Source: Nitrosomonas sp. (lineage in GTDB: Bacteria > Pseudomonadota > Gammaproteobacteria > Burkholderiales > Nitrosomonadaceae). From it: a stretch of DNA of 64,000 nucleotides. Under the pieces are notes generated by a model. It did not search any database. It was not told the origin of the DNA and was given only the letters and a program-made list of their open reading frames with translations. The stretch lies in contig JAGNZK010000005.1 of the NCBI GenBank assembly GCA_017984435.1, positions 1 through 64,000 on the forward strand. Reading direction: 5' to 3'. How positions within the stretch are numbered: position 1 is the first letter of the stretch; each line of letters starts with the position of its first letter. Of the stretch, positions 1-9,748 are shown piece by piece. A program made the position numbers and the translations under genes.

Positions 1-57
1 GTAATCCGCCAGCAAGCTATCAATTAAGTCGGTCGGTAGGGATTTAGGTGTAGTCAT
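1..57 (-). mobile_element. IS256-family transposase, N-terminal end only (runs off window)
   Basis: Reading the minus strand from an ATG at 57 gives MTTPKSLPTDLIDSLLADY, which matches the usual opening of IS256-family (mutator-type, DDE) transposases. The rest of the gene lies outside the window, so whether it is intact cannot be seen. A terminal repeat of the same element follows at 101-125, so the noncoding leader between the IS end and the start codon is about 43 bases. The assignment rests on recalled family sequence and on the matching IS end. Confidence 0.7.
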
Positions 58-100
58 TTTTACTCCAAAAGTAAATACGCAGTTTCCTGCTAAATGACCA

Positions 101-125
101 TTTACACAAAATTATTTACACCCTC
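101..125. repeat. Terminal inverted repeat of the IS256-type element
   Basis: On the minus strand this end begins GAGGGTGTAAATAATTTTGT, the kind of terminus seen in IS256-family elements. It abuts an interrupted IS3-type orfA at 126, so it marks the insertion junction. The other end and the target duplication are outside the window. Confidence 0.6.
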
Positions 126-213
126 AGTTGGGAATAGTTTCGTCTCCCCGTATCGCCGCCAGTGCTACTTTTGCCTTGAATTCACTGGAATATTGTGTAC
201 GTTTCTTGCTCAT
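124..213 (-). pseudogene. IS3-family orfA fragment interrupted by the IS256-type element
   Basis: From an ATG at 213 the minus strand reads MSKKRTQYSSEFKAKVALAA followed by nine more residues. This is the start of the helix-turn-helix OrfA of IS3-family transposases. The frame is lost at 126, where the IS256-type end begins, and the stop TGA is partly made of IS256 sequence. Only about 28 native codons remain. No orfB is seen on this side of the junction. Confidence 0.65.
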
Positions 214-516
214 GATTATGATCCTCTGATTGTCCATAGCAGAGCTTAACAGCCTGTCCAGTTTTGCGGTACCACTTCATAGATTGCGATGATAGAGATA
301 TATGTAGATGGTGTTGACCGAAGTCAAAATACGAATGGAAGCATTTAATTCGATAACTGTAAGATCTGATACTAAACCAGTACGCCCATTCTATGGGAAG
401 TATTTTTTGGTGATGATTGCAGACTTTTAACGACTTCCTGGAAACAGTTCGATTTATCAGAACCGTTAACCGAAGTCGTTATATTCATATACTATTCAGT
501 TTCTTGGGTGATTGGT
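214..516. other. Noncoding stretch between IS debris and the mcp gene
   Basis: No credible gene is seen. The part next to 213 is probably the leader and left end of the broken IS3-type element. The stretch also holds a 26-base motif at 347-372 that recurs with 22 of 26 matches at 3554-3579, and a long imperfect hairpin at 429-480 just past the mcp stop codon. Confidence 0.5.
429..480. repeat. Long imperfect hairpin downstream of mcp
   Basis: AACGACTTC (429-437) pairs perfectly with GAAGTCGTT (472-480). Inside it, GTTC and GAAC form a second stem, with weaker pairing between. It lies 36 bases past the mcp stop, so it could end or stabilise the mcp transcript, but no T-run follows on the minus strand. 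It could instead be part of a miniature mobile element. Confidence 0.4.
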
Positions 517-2247
517 TTAAAATTCTTCCCAGTCATTACTGCCGCCACCTGCTGCAACTTTGCGAGGTTGAGCCGGTGCAGAGGTAGAATCTGTGTTTGA
601 ATTTATTCCGACTTTCTTCGTAGCAGATCCGCGATTGGGCAGTTTGGAAACGGTGGATGGCCGATTACTTCTTTTAACCGATGCTGCTGCGGCATGAGCG
701 CCACTGCTGGACAATTTGAATATCGTAACTGCTTGCGTGAGCGCCTGTGCCTGATCTTGCATGGATTCCGCAGCAGCTGCTGCTTCTTCCACCAGTGCCG
801 CATTTTGTTGGGTGACTTCATCCATCTGTGTCACCGCTTGATTAACCTGCTCAATACCAGAGCTTTGTTCCTGCGAAGCCGCAGAGATCTCACTCATAAT
901 GTCGGTTACTCGTTTCACCGCGCTGACAATTTCATCCATCGTCGCACCGGCTTCATCAACCAGCCGCGTACCATCTTCTACTTTACTGACAGAATCACTG
1001 ATCAATTCCTTGATCTCTTTCGCTGCCGCTGCGGAACGTTGTGCCAACGTGCGCACTTCTGTCGCCACGACCGCAAAACCACGGCCTTGCTCACCGGCAC
1101 GGGCGGCTTCCACCGCTGCATTCAACGCCAGAATATTGGTCTGAAATGCGATGCCGTCGATGACGCTGATGATATCGACAATTTTCTTGGAACTTTCGTT
1201 GATGGAGCTCATGGTCTGCACGACTTGTCCAACCACTGCACCACCTTTTACCGCAACTTCGGATGCACCGGCTGCCAGTTGATTGGCTTGACGGGCATTG
1301 TCCGCATTTTGCTTGACGGTAGAAGTGAGTTCTTCCATGGATGATGCGGTTTCTTCCAGGCTGGAAGCTTGTTCTTCCGTGCGCTGACTCAGATCTAAAT
1401 TACCCGAGGCAATTTCACTGGATGCCGTTGCAATTTGGTCTGTGCCCATACGTACTTTACCCACTAAATCCACCAGATTGTCATTCATCGTTTTCAATGC
1501 CTGCAACAAACGTCCGGTTTCATTGGTTGAGTTTACTTCGATGCGACTGGTCAGATCACCGGATGCCACCGCATTAGCCACCATGACAGCCTCATTGAGT
1601 GGTGTAATAATCGCTCGAATTAACAAAAATCCGATAATACCTGCCATCAGTACACCTAGCGCTATCACAGTTACACTAGTCATAAAAATACTTTCATAAC
1701 TGTTTTGAGCTGCCACATATTCTTTTGCACCTTCATTGCGTTGCAATTCAAGTAACTGGAACATGGTTGTATGAGCTGCATCATATTTTCTTGATACATC
1801 TCCATTGTAATCTGCAATCGCAGCATCGTAATCTCGAGCAAAAACGCTATTCATCGCACGTTCGCGTGATTCTACAAATTCTTTCCATTGCTGATTAAAA
1901 CTTTCTATTAGTGTTTTTTCTTCGGGAGTCAAATTGGTCGCGAGATATTTCTGCCAAGTTGCAGTAATTTCCGCATCTCGTTGGTTGGTCAATTCTTTAC
2001 GCTGTTTTGCAAACTCAATATCTCTGCCATAAGAGGCCATTGCCGTATTAAGGCGTATCCGCTGCATTCTATCGACGATTAGCGCTAAATCTCCTAATGG
2101 CACAGCGCGATCTTGATATACTCCTCTAAGTGATTCGTTAGATTTATTAATACCATATAAACCTAAACTGCCCACACCAATCAGTAATAGCGATAGCATG
2201 CTAATTACAAATGCCAGTCGCGATTTTATTGATAAATTATTAAACAT
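517..2247 (-). CDS. Methyl-accepting chemotaxis protein (transmembrane receptor)
   Basis: Inner-membrane chemoreceptor that controls CheA through CheW. Transmembrane helix 1 lies near residues 11-31, followed by a periplasmic four-helix sensing domain of about 155 residues, helix 2 near 187-210, a HAMP domain to about 265, then the long signalling coiled coil with methylation helices. The highly conserved tip includes [20 protein letters not shown] near 370-390. The protein ends in NDWEEF, a pentapeptide of the type that tethers CheR and CheB in Tar/Tsr-like receptors. At 576 residues it is about Tar-sized. TAAAGGAGA precedes the ATG. It sits 44 bases after cheW, probably in the same transcript. 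The ligand cannot be predicted. Confidence 0.95.
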   Translation of the reverse strand: MFNNLSIKSRLAFVISMLSLLLIGVGSLGLYGINKSNESLRGVYQDRAVPLGDLALIVDRMQRIRLNTAMASYGRDIEFAKQRKELTNQRDAEITATWQKYLATNLTPEEKTLIESFNQQWKEFVESRERAMNSVFARDYDAAIADYNGDVSRKYDAAHTTMFQLLELQRNEGAKEYVAAQNSYESIFMTSVTVIALGVLMAGIIGFLLIRAIITPLNEAVMVANAVASGDLTSRIEVNSTNETGRLLQALKTMNDNLVDLVGKVRMGTDQIATASSEIASGNLDLSQRTEEQASSLEETASSMEELTSTVKQNADNARQANQLAAGASEVAVKGGAVVGQVVQTMSSINESSKKIVDIISVIDGIAFQTNILALNAAVEAARAGEQGRGFAVVATEVRTLAQRSAAAAKEIKELISDSVSKVEDGTRLVDEAGATMDEIVSAVKRVTDIMSEISAASQEQSSGIEQVNQAVTQMDEVTQQNAALVEEAAAAAESMQDQAQALTQAVTIFKLSSSGAHAAAASVKRSNRPSTVSKLPNRGSATKKVGINSNTDSTSAPAQPRKVAAGGGSNDWEEF

Positions 2248-2291
2248 TAGAATCTCCTTTAAATTTTCTTATTCAAAATCAATCGCTCTCA

Positions 2292-2792
2292 TTAATTAAT
2301 ATGCTGATCGATCAAACCCATATCACTACTGCCCATCAATTTCTCGATATCGATCAGTATCAGCATCCGCTCATCCACCGTTCCCAATCCCATGATATAT
2401 TCGGTATCGATCACCGAGCCAAATCCCGGCGTGGGCCGCATCTGCTCTGCTTCCAAACTGATCACATCTGATACACCATCCACCACGACTCCCATGACCC
2501 GCCCGGATACATTTAAAATAATCACTACGGTAAACTGATCATAAGTCGCATCTCCCAGCCTGAATTTGATCCTCATATCAATAATCGGTACGATAATCCC
2601 ACGCAGATTCACAACTCCTTTGATGAATTCCGGGGCATTGGCAATTTGAGTGATGGAGTCATAACCACGAATCTCTTGTACTTTGAGTATCTCAATACCA
2701 TATTCTTCTCTTCCTAATCGAAAGGTCAGAAACTCATTGGCCATTCGGACAGTTGACTCAGTCGCTATATTCGTTGTTTGCTCCTGCAACAT
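2292..2792 (-). CDS. cheW: Chemotaxis adaptor protein CheW
   Basis: Cytoplasmic SH3-like adaptor that couples receptors to the kinase CheA. The 166 residues form one CheW domain; [17 protein letters not shown] and the following [16 protein letters not shown] segment are family hallmarks. The length is normal. A GAGG ribosome-binding site precedes the ATG. It is the first gene of a two-gene unit with the receptor downstream, separated from the other che genes by an 0.8-kb stretch and an NlpC lipoprotein gene. Confidence 0.96.
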   Translation of the reverse strand: MLQEQTTNIATESTVRMANEFLTFRLGREEYGIEILKVQEIRGYDSITQIANAPEFIKGVVNLRGIIVPIIDMRIKFRLGDATYDQFTVVIILNVSGRVMGVVVDGVSDVISLEAEQMRPTPGFGSVIDTEYIMGLGTVDERMLILIDIEKLMGSSDMGLIDQHIN

Positions 2793-3618
2793 GATTGATG
2801 CTCCTCTTGCTTGTTATATAAAAACCAAAACAACTGATAACCTATGAGCTATCATCTTTTTAGTGGAAACTGATAAGAGCATTAAATGATCGTGTTACTG
2901 CACTTTTGAGACTGATCGTCGAAATGATTTCAATGCCTATATTCAGTTCTATTAATATCCCTTTAGATTACTAATGTATTTGTTTGCTCTTGATTTCAAT
3001 CTATGCGTGATTTTGTTGGAATGAAACAAATCCTTACGGAATATTGGTAAATATATTTTGTCGGAATAATCCTGTTTAATGCTAGGAATGTTTCTATACT
3101 AATAGGAATCCTTATATGACATAGCGCATGGGGAAGCTGATGTATGATATAATTTATGTTTAATATCAATGCATTGATATTTTATTGTGAACTTCTCAGA
3201 TTTTGATATCAACCGCCAAACGGGTAAATGAAATTTTCTTAATCGATTTGATCAGCTGATTGATTGGAAATCGCTAGTACAAGCGATTACTCAGAATTAC
3301 GCGCTCCTATTTGACACCAACTGTCTATTCAGAACGTGATTGATGGTGGTTCATGTACGGGATGTTCTGGCCTTGCCCTGTAAAAACGCATTTCTTGACT
3401 GATGTTACACTACTACAATCATAGAAGATTGCATTCAACATTGGGTTACATCAGTCCAATGAGGTTCGAGCATAACTGGCTTGTGGCACAGTTTAAAAAG
3501 ATCGTATAATAAGCACGTTAAGATGTACAATACTGGGGCAAGGTCATCCAGTCAATTCGGTAACTGTACGATCCGATCCAGTAATTTTATGATAACTAAT
3601 TACCACAGTTTATTACTC
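2793..3618. other. 0.8-kb intergenic region with decayed sequence
   Basis: No intact gene is seen. The first 200 bases should carry the cheW promoter, but I find no good sigma-28 match there. A decayed transposase-like reading frame occupies about 3190-3339. An inverted repeat with one mismatch pairs 3397-3408 with 3445-3456. A short motif at 3554-3579 repeats one at 347-372. The look is of a graveyard of insertion events inside the chemotaxis locus. Confidence 0.5.
3190..3339 (+). pseudogene. Possible IS5-type transposase remnant
   Basis: The plus-strand frame reads NFSDFDINRQTGK, an in-frame stop, then NFLNRFDQLIDWKSLVQAI and further residues to a stop at 3339. The pattern of an F.DF opening, about 15 residues, then a leucine/phenylalanine-rich IDW motif resembles the N-terminus of IS5-family transposases. 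There is no start codon and the rest is missing. The match is by eye and weak. Confidence 0.35.
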
Positions 3619-4113
3619 TTATATTCGAATTGATTTCCAATAACTGGATTTCCAATAAACATTATCTAATCGGGATATTGTGACGCCTTTTTTCTGAGAA
3701 GCGTGTAAAAACTTATTTTTTTCCACGTAGATTCCTACATGATTTGAAGTTGCGCCAGTTTTGAAGAACACTAGATCACCAGCTCTTAGATCACCTTTTG
3801 TAACTTCTTTTCCTACTCTTGCTTGCATCCAGGTCGTTCTAGGCAGGTGCAATCCAAGCTTTGATTTAAATGTTAAATGTACAAACCCTGAACAATCAAT
3901 TCCATATTGACTGAGCCCACCGCGTTGATAACGCACCCCTTGCCAGTCATTAAATTGGGAATAGAGTACTTTTTTAATGTGGTTGGAGTCTGTCAGATTA
4001 TGCGCATCAGGATTGGGTTTGAACTTGGCTGAATTTCTTTCTTGAAGAGAACCACAGCTCACCAAAAAACTGATGCTAATTAATATAATTAGTCGAGAAA
4101 TATCTCTTTTCAT
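3619..4113 (-). CDS. NlpC/P60-family cell-wall peptidase, lipoprotein
   Basis: Likely an envelope peptidoglycan endopeptidase (Spr/MepS-like) that cuts stem-peptide bonds. A lipoprotein signal ends in LVSC with Cys20. The catalytic NlpC domain fills residues 45-164, with nucleophile Cys74 in DCSGF, His125 in SNHVGIYV and a third polar residue, His137, in FLHAS. The length of 164 residues is typical. It lies 59 bases upstream of cheB on the same strand, so it could be read with the chemotaxis genes or be an unrelated insertion. A role in making gaps in the wall for flagella is only a guess. Confidence 0.88.
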   Translation of the reverse strand: MKRDISRLIILISISFLVSCGSLQERNSAKFKPNPDAHNLTDSNHIKKVLYSQFNDWQGVRYQRGGLSQYGIDCSGFVHLTFKSKLGLHLPRTTWMQARVGKEVTKGDLRAGDLVFFKTGATSNHVGIYVEKNKFLHASQKKGVTISRLDNVYWKSSYWKSIRI

Positions 4114-4172
4114 TGATAATGTATTTTTACTTTACTCAAATCAAGAAATGAAGAAGTGAAAATTAATATAAG

Positions 4173-5249
4173 TTAAACACGGTTACCGTGCGCCCCTATA
4201 CTCGATAGTTTTGACAGGACGCATCTGGCCATATCTTTCAACGATACAACTTCATTTACACCACCCGCTGCAATTGCTTCTTTAGGCATTCCAAAAACAA
4301 CACAGCTTGCTTCATCTTGAGCAAAATTATAGGCACCTGCTTTATGCATTTCCAACATACCTGTAGCACCGTCTTTCCCCATGCCTGTTAGAATTACGCC
4401 AATAGCATTTTTGCCTGCACAGTTTGCAGCTGAACGAAATAGTACATCAACCGAAGGTCGATGTCGACTGACCAATTCTCCTTGATTTAATTCAGTCATG
4501 TAGTTTGCGCCACTTCGTTTGAGTAATAAATGTGAATGCCCTGGTGCAATAAATGCATGACCTGGTAATACTCTTTCGCCACCTTTTGCTTCAACCACAG
4601 ATATTCTACAAAGACCATTCAAACGATTAGCAAAAGACTTAGTAAATCCTTCAGGCATATGCTGAGTAACAAGAATGCCTGGTGAATCAGGTGGCATACG
4701 TATTAGAAATTCTTTAATGGCTTCCGTGCCACCTGTAGAGGCGCCAACAATAATCAATTTCTCTGTTGAAGCAACACGATTAGCGAGCGCTGGTAAGATT
4801 GCATCTGCCGTAGCGCTCTTGGTAACTGAAGGTGCATGTCGTTTGAGTCTTGCCGATTTTGCAGTACGAATTTTATTGGCAATTTCACTACCATATTCTT
4901 TCAATCCTGATGCAATATCAATTTTTGGTTTAGCCACAAAATCAACCGCACCCAATTCAAGAGCACGGAACGTTACATCAGAACCTTTCTCAGTTAAAGT
5001 GGAGACCATGACTACTGGCATTGGCCTCAAACGCATTAATTTTTCCAGAAAATCGAGCCCATCCATTTTGGGCATTTCAACATCTAATGTCAGTACATCA
5101 GGATTCATCTCTCGGATCATCTCTCTTGCTACCAGAGGATCAGCTGCAGTGCCAATGACTTCCATATCAGGTTGACTATTAATAATCTCAGTTAACAATT
5201 TACGAATTAAAGCTGAATCATCAACAACCAAGACTGTAATTTTTTTCAT
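4173..5249 (-). CDS. cheB: Chemotaxis protein-glutamate methylesterase/glutaminase CheB
   Basis: Removes methyl groups from receptor glutamates and deamidates glutamines, driving adaptation. The N-terminal receiver domain has Asp10/Asp11 and phosphoacceptor Asp56 ([12 protein letters not shown]). A linker leads to the esterase domain with the triad Ser171 (GASTGGTEA), His197 (TQHMPEGF) and Asp293 ([10 protein letters not shown]). The 358 residues are the normal full length. It follows cheD by 38 bases in the order cheR-cheD-cheB, a common betaproteobacterial arrangement. Confidence 0.97.
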   Translation of the reverse strand: MKKITVLVVDDSALIRKLLTEIINSQPDMEVIGTAADPLVAREMIREMNPDVLTLDVEMPKMDGLDFLEKLMRLRPMPVVMVSTLTEKGSDVTFRALELGAVDFVAKPKIDIASGLKEYGSEIANKIRTAKSARLKRHAPSVTKSATADAILPALANRVASTEKLIIVGASTGGTEAIKEFLIRMPPDSPGILVTQHMPEGFTKSFANRLNGLCRISVVEAKGGERVLPGHAFIAPGHSHLLLKRSGANYMTELNQGELVSRHRPSVDVLFRSAANCAGKNAIGVILTGMGKDGATGMLEMHKAGAYNFAQDEASCVVFGMPKEAIAAGGVNEVVSLKDMARCVLSKLSSIGAHGNRV

Positions 5250-5287
5250 GATAAAGACCCAATTTAATCCAAGAAGATAAATTCATT

Positions 5288-5899
5288 TTAAGAAAATAAC
5301 TCTACTTCTCCACCAGTATCAACTTTATGTAAACGCTGTTTATAATCTTTCTCCCGCTGGGAGATTGTAGTGTTATGCAAATTGCGTAATTTTTTCACCA
5401 TTACTTTGTTGTTTTTTGGAAAAAAATAAACTTTCCGTGGGAAGATATCAACGAGGTCTTGTGCAACGACACGTATTTTTTCTGTTTGTAAAAATTTCAG
5501 AACGAAATCAGCATTTCGCTGACCGACATTTGCAACTGTCAATCCATCCAAAACATTGCCACCACCAAATACTTTAGCTTCGAGGTTACATCGACGAGCT
5601 CCTAGCTTTAGTAGTTGATTAATCAGTATTTCCATTGCATAAGTGCCATAACGAGCTGATGCATTCAGTGGACTGCCTATGTCTCCACCGCCATCCGGCA
5701 GCATGAAATGATTCATACCACCAATTCCACTGTAGCAATCACGGATACAAGCGGCAACACATGATCCAAGTACTGTCACTAATAACATATCTTTATCGGT
5801 GACATAATATTCACCCGGTAACAATTTAATAGCTTGGCTATTAAAACTCTTATCAAAATAAGAATTAGTTGCAACTTGCTCATCAATGATTTCGGTCAT
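5288..5899 (-). CDS. cheD: Chemoreceptor glutamine deamidase CheD
   Basis: Deamidates receptor glutamines and so assists adaptation together with CheB/CheR. The catalytic cysteine is Cys47 in VTVLGSCVAACIRD and the histidine is His64 in GGMNHFMLP; both are intact. At 203 residues it has the usual core plus a short basic C-terminal tail. Only 10 bases separate it from cheR upstream, which points to co-transcription and probably coupled translation. Confidence 0.95.
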   Translation of the reverse strand: MTEIIDEQVATNSYFDKSFNSQAIKLLPGEYYVTDKDMLLVTVLGSCVAACIRDCYSGIGGMNHFMLPDGGGDIGSPLNASARYGTYAMEILINQLLKLGARRCNLEAKVFGGGNVLDGLTVANVGQRNADFVLKFLQTEKIRVVAQDLVDIFPRKVYFFPKNNKVMVKKLRNLHNTTISQREKDYKQRLHKVDTGGEVELFS

Positions 5900-5909
5900 G
5901 CTGTTACCT

Positions 5910-6782
5910 CTACTTATTAGCTAGCTCGTAGACAGTTTTCTCACGCAATTTGAATAAATCGACTGCGTGCTGAAAACTCTCAGAGTGACCTGCAAACAGT
6001 AATCCGTCTGGAGCCAATAGTGGTGAAAATTTCTTTAGAATTTTGTATTGAGTTGGTTTATCAAAATATATCATTACATTACGGCAGAATATTGCATCAA
6101 ATGGACCACGGACTGGCCAATTTTCATCCAATAAATTCAGTTGTCGGAATGTAATCATATTGCGCAATTCTGGGCGCACTCTTGCCGATCCGGCATGATG
6201 TCCTCTGCCCTTTAGGAAGAATTGCCGAAGTTTTTCCTTGGGTACTTTCTCCAATTTATCCAATGAATAAATACCCAATTGTGCTTTTGCTAGAACATTA
6301 GTATCCAAGTCAGTTGCTAAGATATGCACGGGTGGCGTAAGCGTTTTAAACGCTTGTACCATCGCCATGGCCATTGAATAGGGTTCTTCTCCGGTAGAAG
6401 ATGCGCTGCACCAGAGTTGGATCTTCTTTTGATTCTTGCGTTGCTCTATATGTTTCTCAAGAATGGGAAAATGGTGTTGTTCTCGAAAAAAAGCGGTAAG
6501 ATTGGTCGTCAAGGCATTGGTGAACGCTTCCCATTCGGCAGAATTCCCGTTTTCCAAGAAATTTAAATACTCATGAAAGCTATTTAAACCAGTAGCGCGT
6601 ACACGTCGAGCAAGTCGGCTGTACACCATATTTTGCTTACTTGAAGAAAGCGAAATACCTGCATGTTTGTATATCAGTTTTTTAATACGTTCAAAATCAG
6701 CCTGAGTAAAAGCATATTCACGTGCTCTGTTATCAGAAGTTTCTTCGATACCTGGAATCATTTCCATAATATATCCATTCAA
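5910..6782 (-). CDS. cheR: Chemotaxis protein methyltransferase CheR
   Basis: S-adenosylmethionine-dependent methyltransferase that methylates receptor glutamates. An N-terminal helical domain (about residues 25-95) is followed by the Rossmann-type catalytic domain, with LWCSASSTGEEPYSMAM as the SAM-binding stretch near 127-143 and AIFCRNVMIYFD near 230-241. The length of 290 is typical. The partner pentapeptide is present on the receptor at 517-2247. The ATG at 6782 has no strong ribosome-binding site; an internal ATG five codons on is an alternative start. Confidence 0.96.
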   Translation of the reverse strand: MNGYIMEMIPGIEETSDNRAREYAFTQADFERIKKLIYKHAGISLSSSKQNMVYSRLARRVRATGLNSFHEYLNFLENGNSAEWEAFTNALTTNLTAFFREQHHFPILEKHIEQRKNQKKIQLWCSASSTGEEPYSMAMAMVQAFKTLTPPVHILATDLDTNVLAKAQLGIYSLDKLEKVPKEKLRQFFLKGRGHHAGSARVRPELRNMITFRQLNLLDENWPVRGPFDAIFCRNVMIYFDKPTQYKILKKFSPLLAPDGLLFAGHSESFQHAVDLFKLREKTVYELANK

Positions 6783-7061
6783 ATTGATAGTAATTCTGTA
6801 TTTTTATCCATGATCATTTTCCGCATGTATTTACGTAGTGTTCTTCACTTTATTATCAAATCCATGAAACATACATAAATAGAACAACGGCTTAAAATCA
6901 GTGAACTTCAATAAAGACTAATATTGATATAAAGGAAATTTTTAGAGAATCGGTTTTTGTGCATTAGAATCAAACTGCCATTTATACTGTCTGATACGGT
7001 GCCGTGATATGTGTTTTCCACTCTCTGAAAGAGATATGACATGGAAAAAGAAACTTATTAG

Positions 7062-9203
7062 TTACACAGCTTCTTGTTGCGATGCCATTACTAGTGCTGC
7101 AGTATCAAGAATAAGTGCTACCTTGCCATCACCCATAATTGTCGCGCCTGAAACGCCCTGTACTCTTCGATAATTGCTTTCAAGACTCTTAATAACTACT
7201 TGATGTTGTCCAACTAAGTCATCTACGAATAACGCAGCTTTATGACCTTCAGCTTCGAGAATTACAAGGATTCCTTCATGTACTGCAGTTACATTTGGAC
7301 GTAGGTTAAAGATCTCGTGTAATGCAATGACAGACAAATACTCACCACGCACCTGTACAACCCGACCATGGCTACTGACAGTTTTAATATCGGCGACATT
7401 CGGTTGTAACGATTCGGTAATATAGTTGAGAGGTACGATAAACATTTGATCGCCAACAGCTACTGATAACCCATCAAGAATGGCCAGTGTTAATGGCAAA
7501 CGAATAGATATGCGTGTTCCTACCCCAAATACTGATTCGATATCAATACGTCCGCCCATACCTTGGATATTACGTTTAACTACATCCATGCCAACGCCGC
7601 GTCCTGATACATCAGTAACCGTTTCCGCTGTAGAAAAACCTGCTTCGAATATCAGTAACCAGACTTCCTGGTCAGTCATTCCATCATGCACTGGTAAACC
7701 ACGTTCTCTAGCTTTGGCAAGAATTCTTCCCCGGTTTAAACCCGCACCATCATCACTGACTTCGATGACAATACTGCCCCCCTGATGAAATGCGCGTAAT
7801 GTGATCGTACCTTGGGCTGATTTACCTGCTGCAATACGTTTCTCGGGTATTTCTATGCCGTGATCCAAGCTATTTCTGACCAAATGGGTCAGTGGATCAG
7901 CAATCTTTTCAATCAATCCCTTGTCTAATTCCGTGTTTTCGCCAACGGTTTTTAGTTCGACACGTTTATTCAGTTTTGATGCCAAATCACGTACAACGCG
8001 TGGATATCGGCTAAATACAAAACTAATCGGCATCATACGAATCGACATAACAGATTCTTGTAAATCCCGGGTATTTCTTTCCAACTGATTCATGCTGCTG
8101 TGAAGTTTCTCAAAAACTACCGGATCAAATTGAGAGGCTGTTTGGGTAAGCATCGCTTGTGTAATTACTAACTCACCGACTAAATTAATCATTTGATCTA
8201 CTTTTTCAATACTGACGCGTATTGATGAAGCTTCACTAGCAGGAGTTGTTGTGTTGGTTTTACTGGAGGACTTACTAGATGCTATTGTAGCTTGTATTTC
8301 ATTTTTACTATTATCCGCAACGTGTTGCTGCGATACATTCAAATTGGGTTCTGAGTCATCGGTATCTTTGGGGGCGGCTGGTGCTCCAGGGAAAAAACCA
8401 TAACCTGGTGCAAGCGGTGCCTTACTTATTACAGATTCGTTTTCTTTAATCTCTTTTGTATTCGTTTCAGCATTATCGGATAAATCTACTTCAATTTTTA
8501 GCTTTGCTGGATCTACTACAAATGCCAATGTTTCCCAAATATCTTCTTCGCTGTTACTCGTGGTGAGTTTCAGTTGATGTAATTCTTTTCCATTTGTTGG
8601 TATGTGGTTTTCTAAAATACCGAGTAGTTTCAAATTAGCGAATAAATTTTCTATTACTGTATTACTCATACCAGTATTGGAGAACTCAATACGATATGTA
8701 AGTTTTAATGGATCATTTGTTGACTGAGCTTGCTCTACAGCAACATCAATCTCTGCTGGCATTGTTTCAATTTCAATAGGAGCATTGGATGAGGTCTCTT
8801 TGCCTAGCATTTGCGTTTCATCACTCAATTTCTTCAGCTCTTCACAAATAGCAGCGGCAGCAGCAGGATCTGCTTTACCCTCGCCACGATGCCCTGCCAG
8901 TTGTTCTTTAATGACATCACCAGCTTTCAAAAAAGCATCAACCATCTCGCTACGTACTTCGAGTTCCCCTTTGCGCAATTTATCCAGCAGTGTTTCCAAC
9001 ATATGCGTTGTCTCCGTCATATCTGTAAAACCAAATGTGCCTGCTCCACCCTTGATAGAATGCGCAGCACGGAATATAGCGTTTAAGTCTTCCAAATCCG
9101 GTGAATTTACATCAAGCCTCAGCAAACATGTCTCCATATCCGCGAGTAATTCAGAAGACTCCTCAAAAAATATTTCATAAAATTGTTCGAGATCGGTACT
9201 CAT
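7062..9203 (-). CDS. cheA: Chemotaxis sensor histidine kinase CheA
   Basis: Central kinase that autophosphorylates and passes phosphate to CheY and CheB. Domains in order: HPt with His48 in AAHSIKGGAGTFGF, a low-complexity linker, a CheY-binding P2-like region near 165-240, another linker rich in Ser/Thr, the dimerisation helices near 325-390 (VSIEKVDQMINLVGELV), the ATP-binding domain with N-box LTHLVRNSLDHGIE and G-boxes SDDGAGL and GRGVGMDVV, and a C-terminal CheW-like domain. At 713 residues it is full-length. It lies between cheY (109 bases upstream) and cheR, with a 279-base gap after it. Confidence 0.97.
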   Translation of the reverse strand: MSTDLEQFYEIFFEESSELLADMETCLLRLDVNSPDLEDLNAIFRAAHSIKGGAGTFGFTDMTETTHMLETLLDKLRKGELEVRSEMVDAFLKAGDVIKEQLAGHRGEGKADPAAAAAICEELKKLSDETQMLGKETSSNAPIEIETMPAEIDVAVEQAQSTNDPLKLTYRIEFSNTGMSNTVIENLFANLKLLGILENHIPTNGKELHQLKLTTSNSEEDIWETLAFVVDPAKLKIEVDLSDNAETNTKEIKENESVISKAPLAPGYGFFPGAPAAPKDTDDSEPNLNVSQQHVADNSKNEIQATIASSKSSSKTNTTTPASEASSIRVSIEKVDQMINLVGELVITQAMLTQTASQFDPVVFEKLHSSMNQLERNTRDLQESVMSIRMMPISFVFSRYPRVVRDLASKLNKRVELKTVGENTELDKGLIEKIADPLTHLVRNSLDHGIEIPEKRIAAGKSAQGTITLRAFHQGGSIVIEVSDDGAGLNRGRILAKARERGLPVHDGMTDQEVWLLIFEAGFSTAETVTDVSGRGVGMDVVKRNIQGMGGRIDIESVFGVGTRISIRLPLTLAILDGLSVAVGDQMFIVPLNYITESLQPNVADIKTVSSHGRVVQVRGEYLSVIALHEIFNLRPNVTAVHEGILVILEAEGHKAALFVDDLVGQHQVVIKSLESNYRRVQGVSGATIMGDGKVALILDTAALVMASQQEAV

Positions 9204-9312
9204 AAGTAGCCTTATTTCAAATTGAATTGTTAGCCTAGCACTTTAAGAAATGAGCAAATTAAGAAATAGAAGTGTAAAAATTACTTAATCTCTAGAATTA
9301 GTCTAGGCAATA

Positions 9313-9678
9313 TTAACCAATCACTTTACTGATCACTTCCAACAAACGCTTTGGATCAAATGGTTTAACCAGCCAACCTGTTGCACCAGCTGCTCTACCT
9401 TTTGCTTTTATTTCATCGCCTGATTCAGTAGTCAGCATCAAAATAGGTATCGCTTTGTAGTGAGACAATTTGCGTAGCAACTCAAGTAGCTTCAATCCAT
9501 CCATCCGTGGCATATTAATATCTGTCAATACCAGATTAACCTTGTGAGCATTCGCCTTATCTAATGCATCTTGGCCATCAACTGCTTCAATGACCTCATA
9601 GCCTGCACCCTTAAGCGTAAAGGCAACCATTTGTCGAATTGACGCAGAATCATCCACTGCAAGTATTGTCTTAGCCAT
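9313..9678 (-). CDS. cheY: Chemotaxis response regulator CheY
   Basis: Single receiver domain that, when phosphorylated, binds the flagellar switch. Asp9/Asp10, phosphoacceptor Asp53 (LTDINMPRMDG), Thr83/Thr84 and Lys105 (WLVKPF) are all in place. At 121 residues it has no output domain. It is preceded on the same strand by a CheZ-like gene (70-base gap) and followed by cheA, so all three are probably one transcript. TGAGG lies shortly upstream of the ATG. Confidence 0.96.
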   Translation of the reverse strand: MAKTILAVDDSASIRQMVAFTLKGAGYEVIEAVDGQDALDKANAHKVNLVLTDINMPRMDGLKLLELLRKLSHYKAIPILMLTTESGDEIKAKGRAAGATGWLVKPFDPKRLLEVISKVIG

Positions 9679-9748
9679 TTACCTCACTCCTCTTACTTAG
9701 TATTGTTAATTTGTTTGATAAAATATGCATATTCCAAACTAACTTTTA

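Noticed and set aside
694-1344. 216-codon open frame on the plus strand opposite mcp
   Set aside because: It is antisense to the conserved signalling domain of the receptor, and its sequence is a reverse-frame shadow with no family resemblance.
3371-3543. CCTTGCCC (3371-3378) and GGGCAAGG (3536-3543) as terminal repeats of a miniature element
   Set aside because: Only eight bases pair, the flanks do not extend the match, and no target duplication is visible.
4675-5175. 166-codon open frame on the plus strand opposite cheB
   Set aside because: It lies wholly inside cheB in the antisense direction; no ribosome-binding site or recognisable domain.
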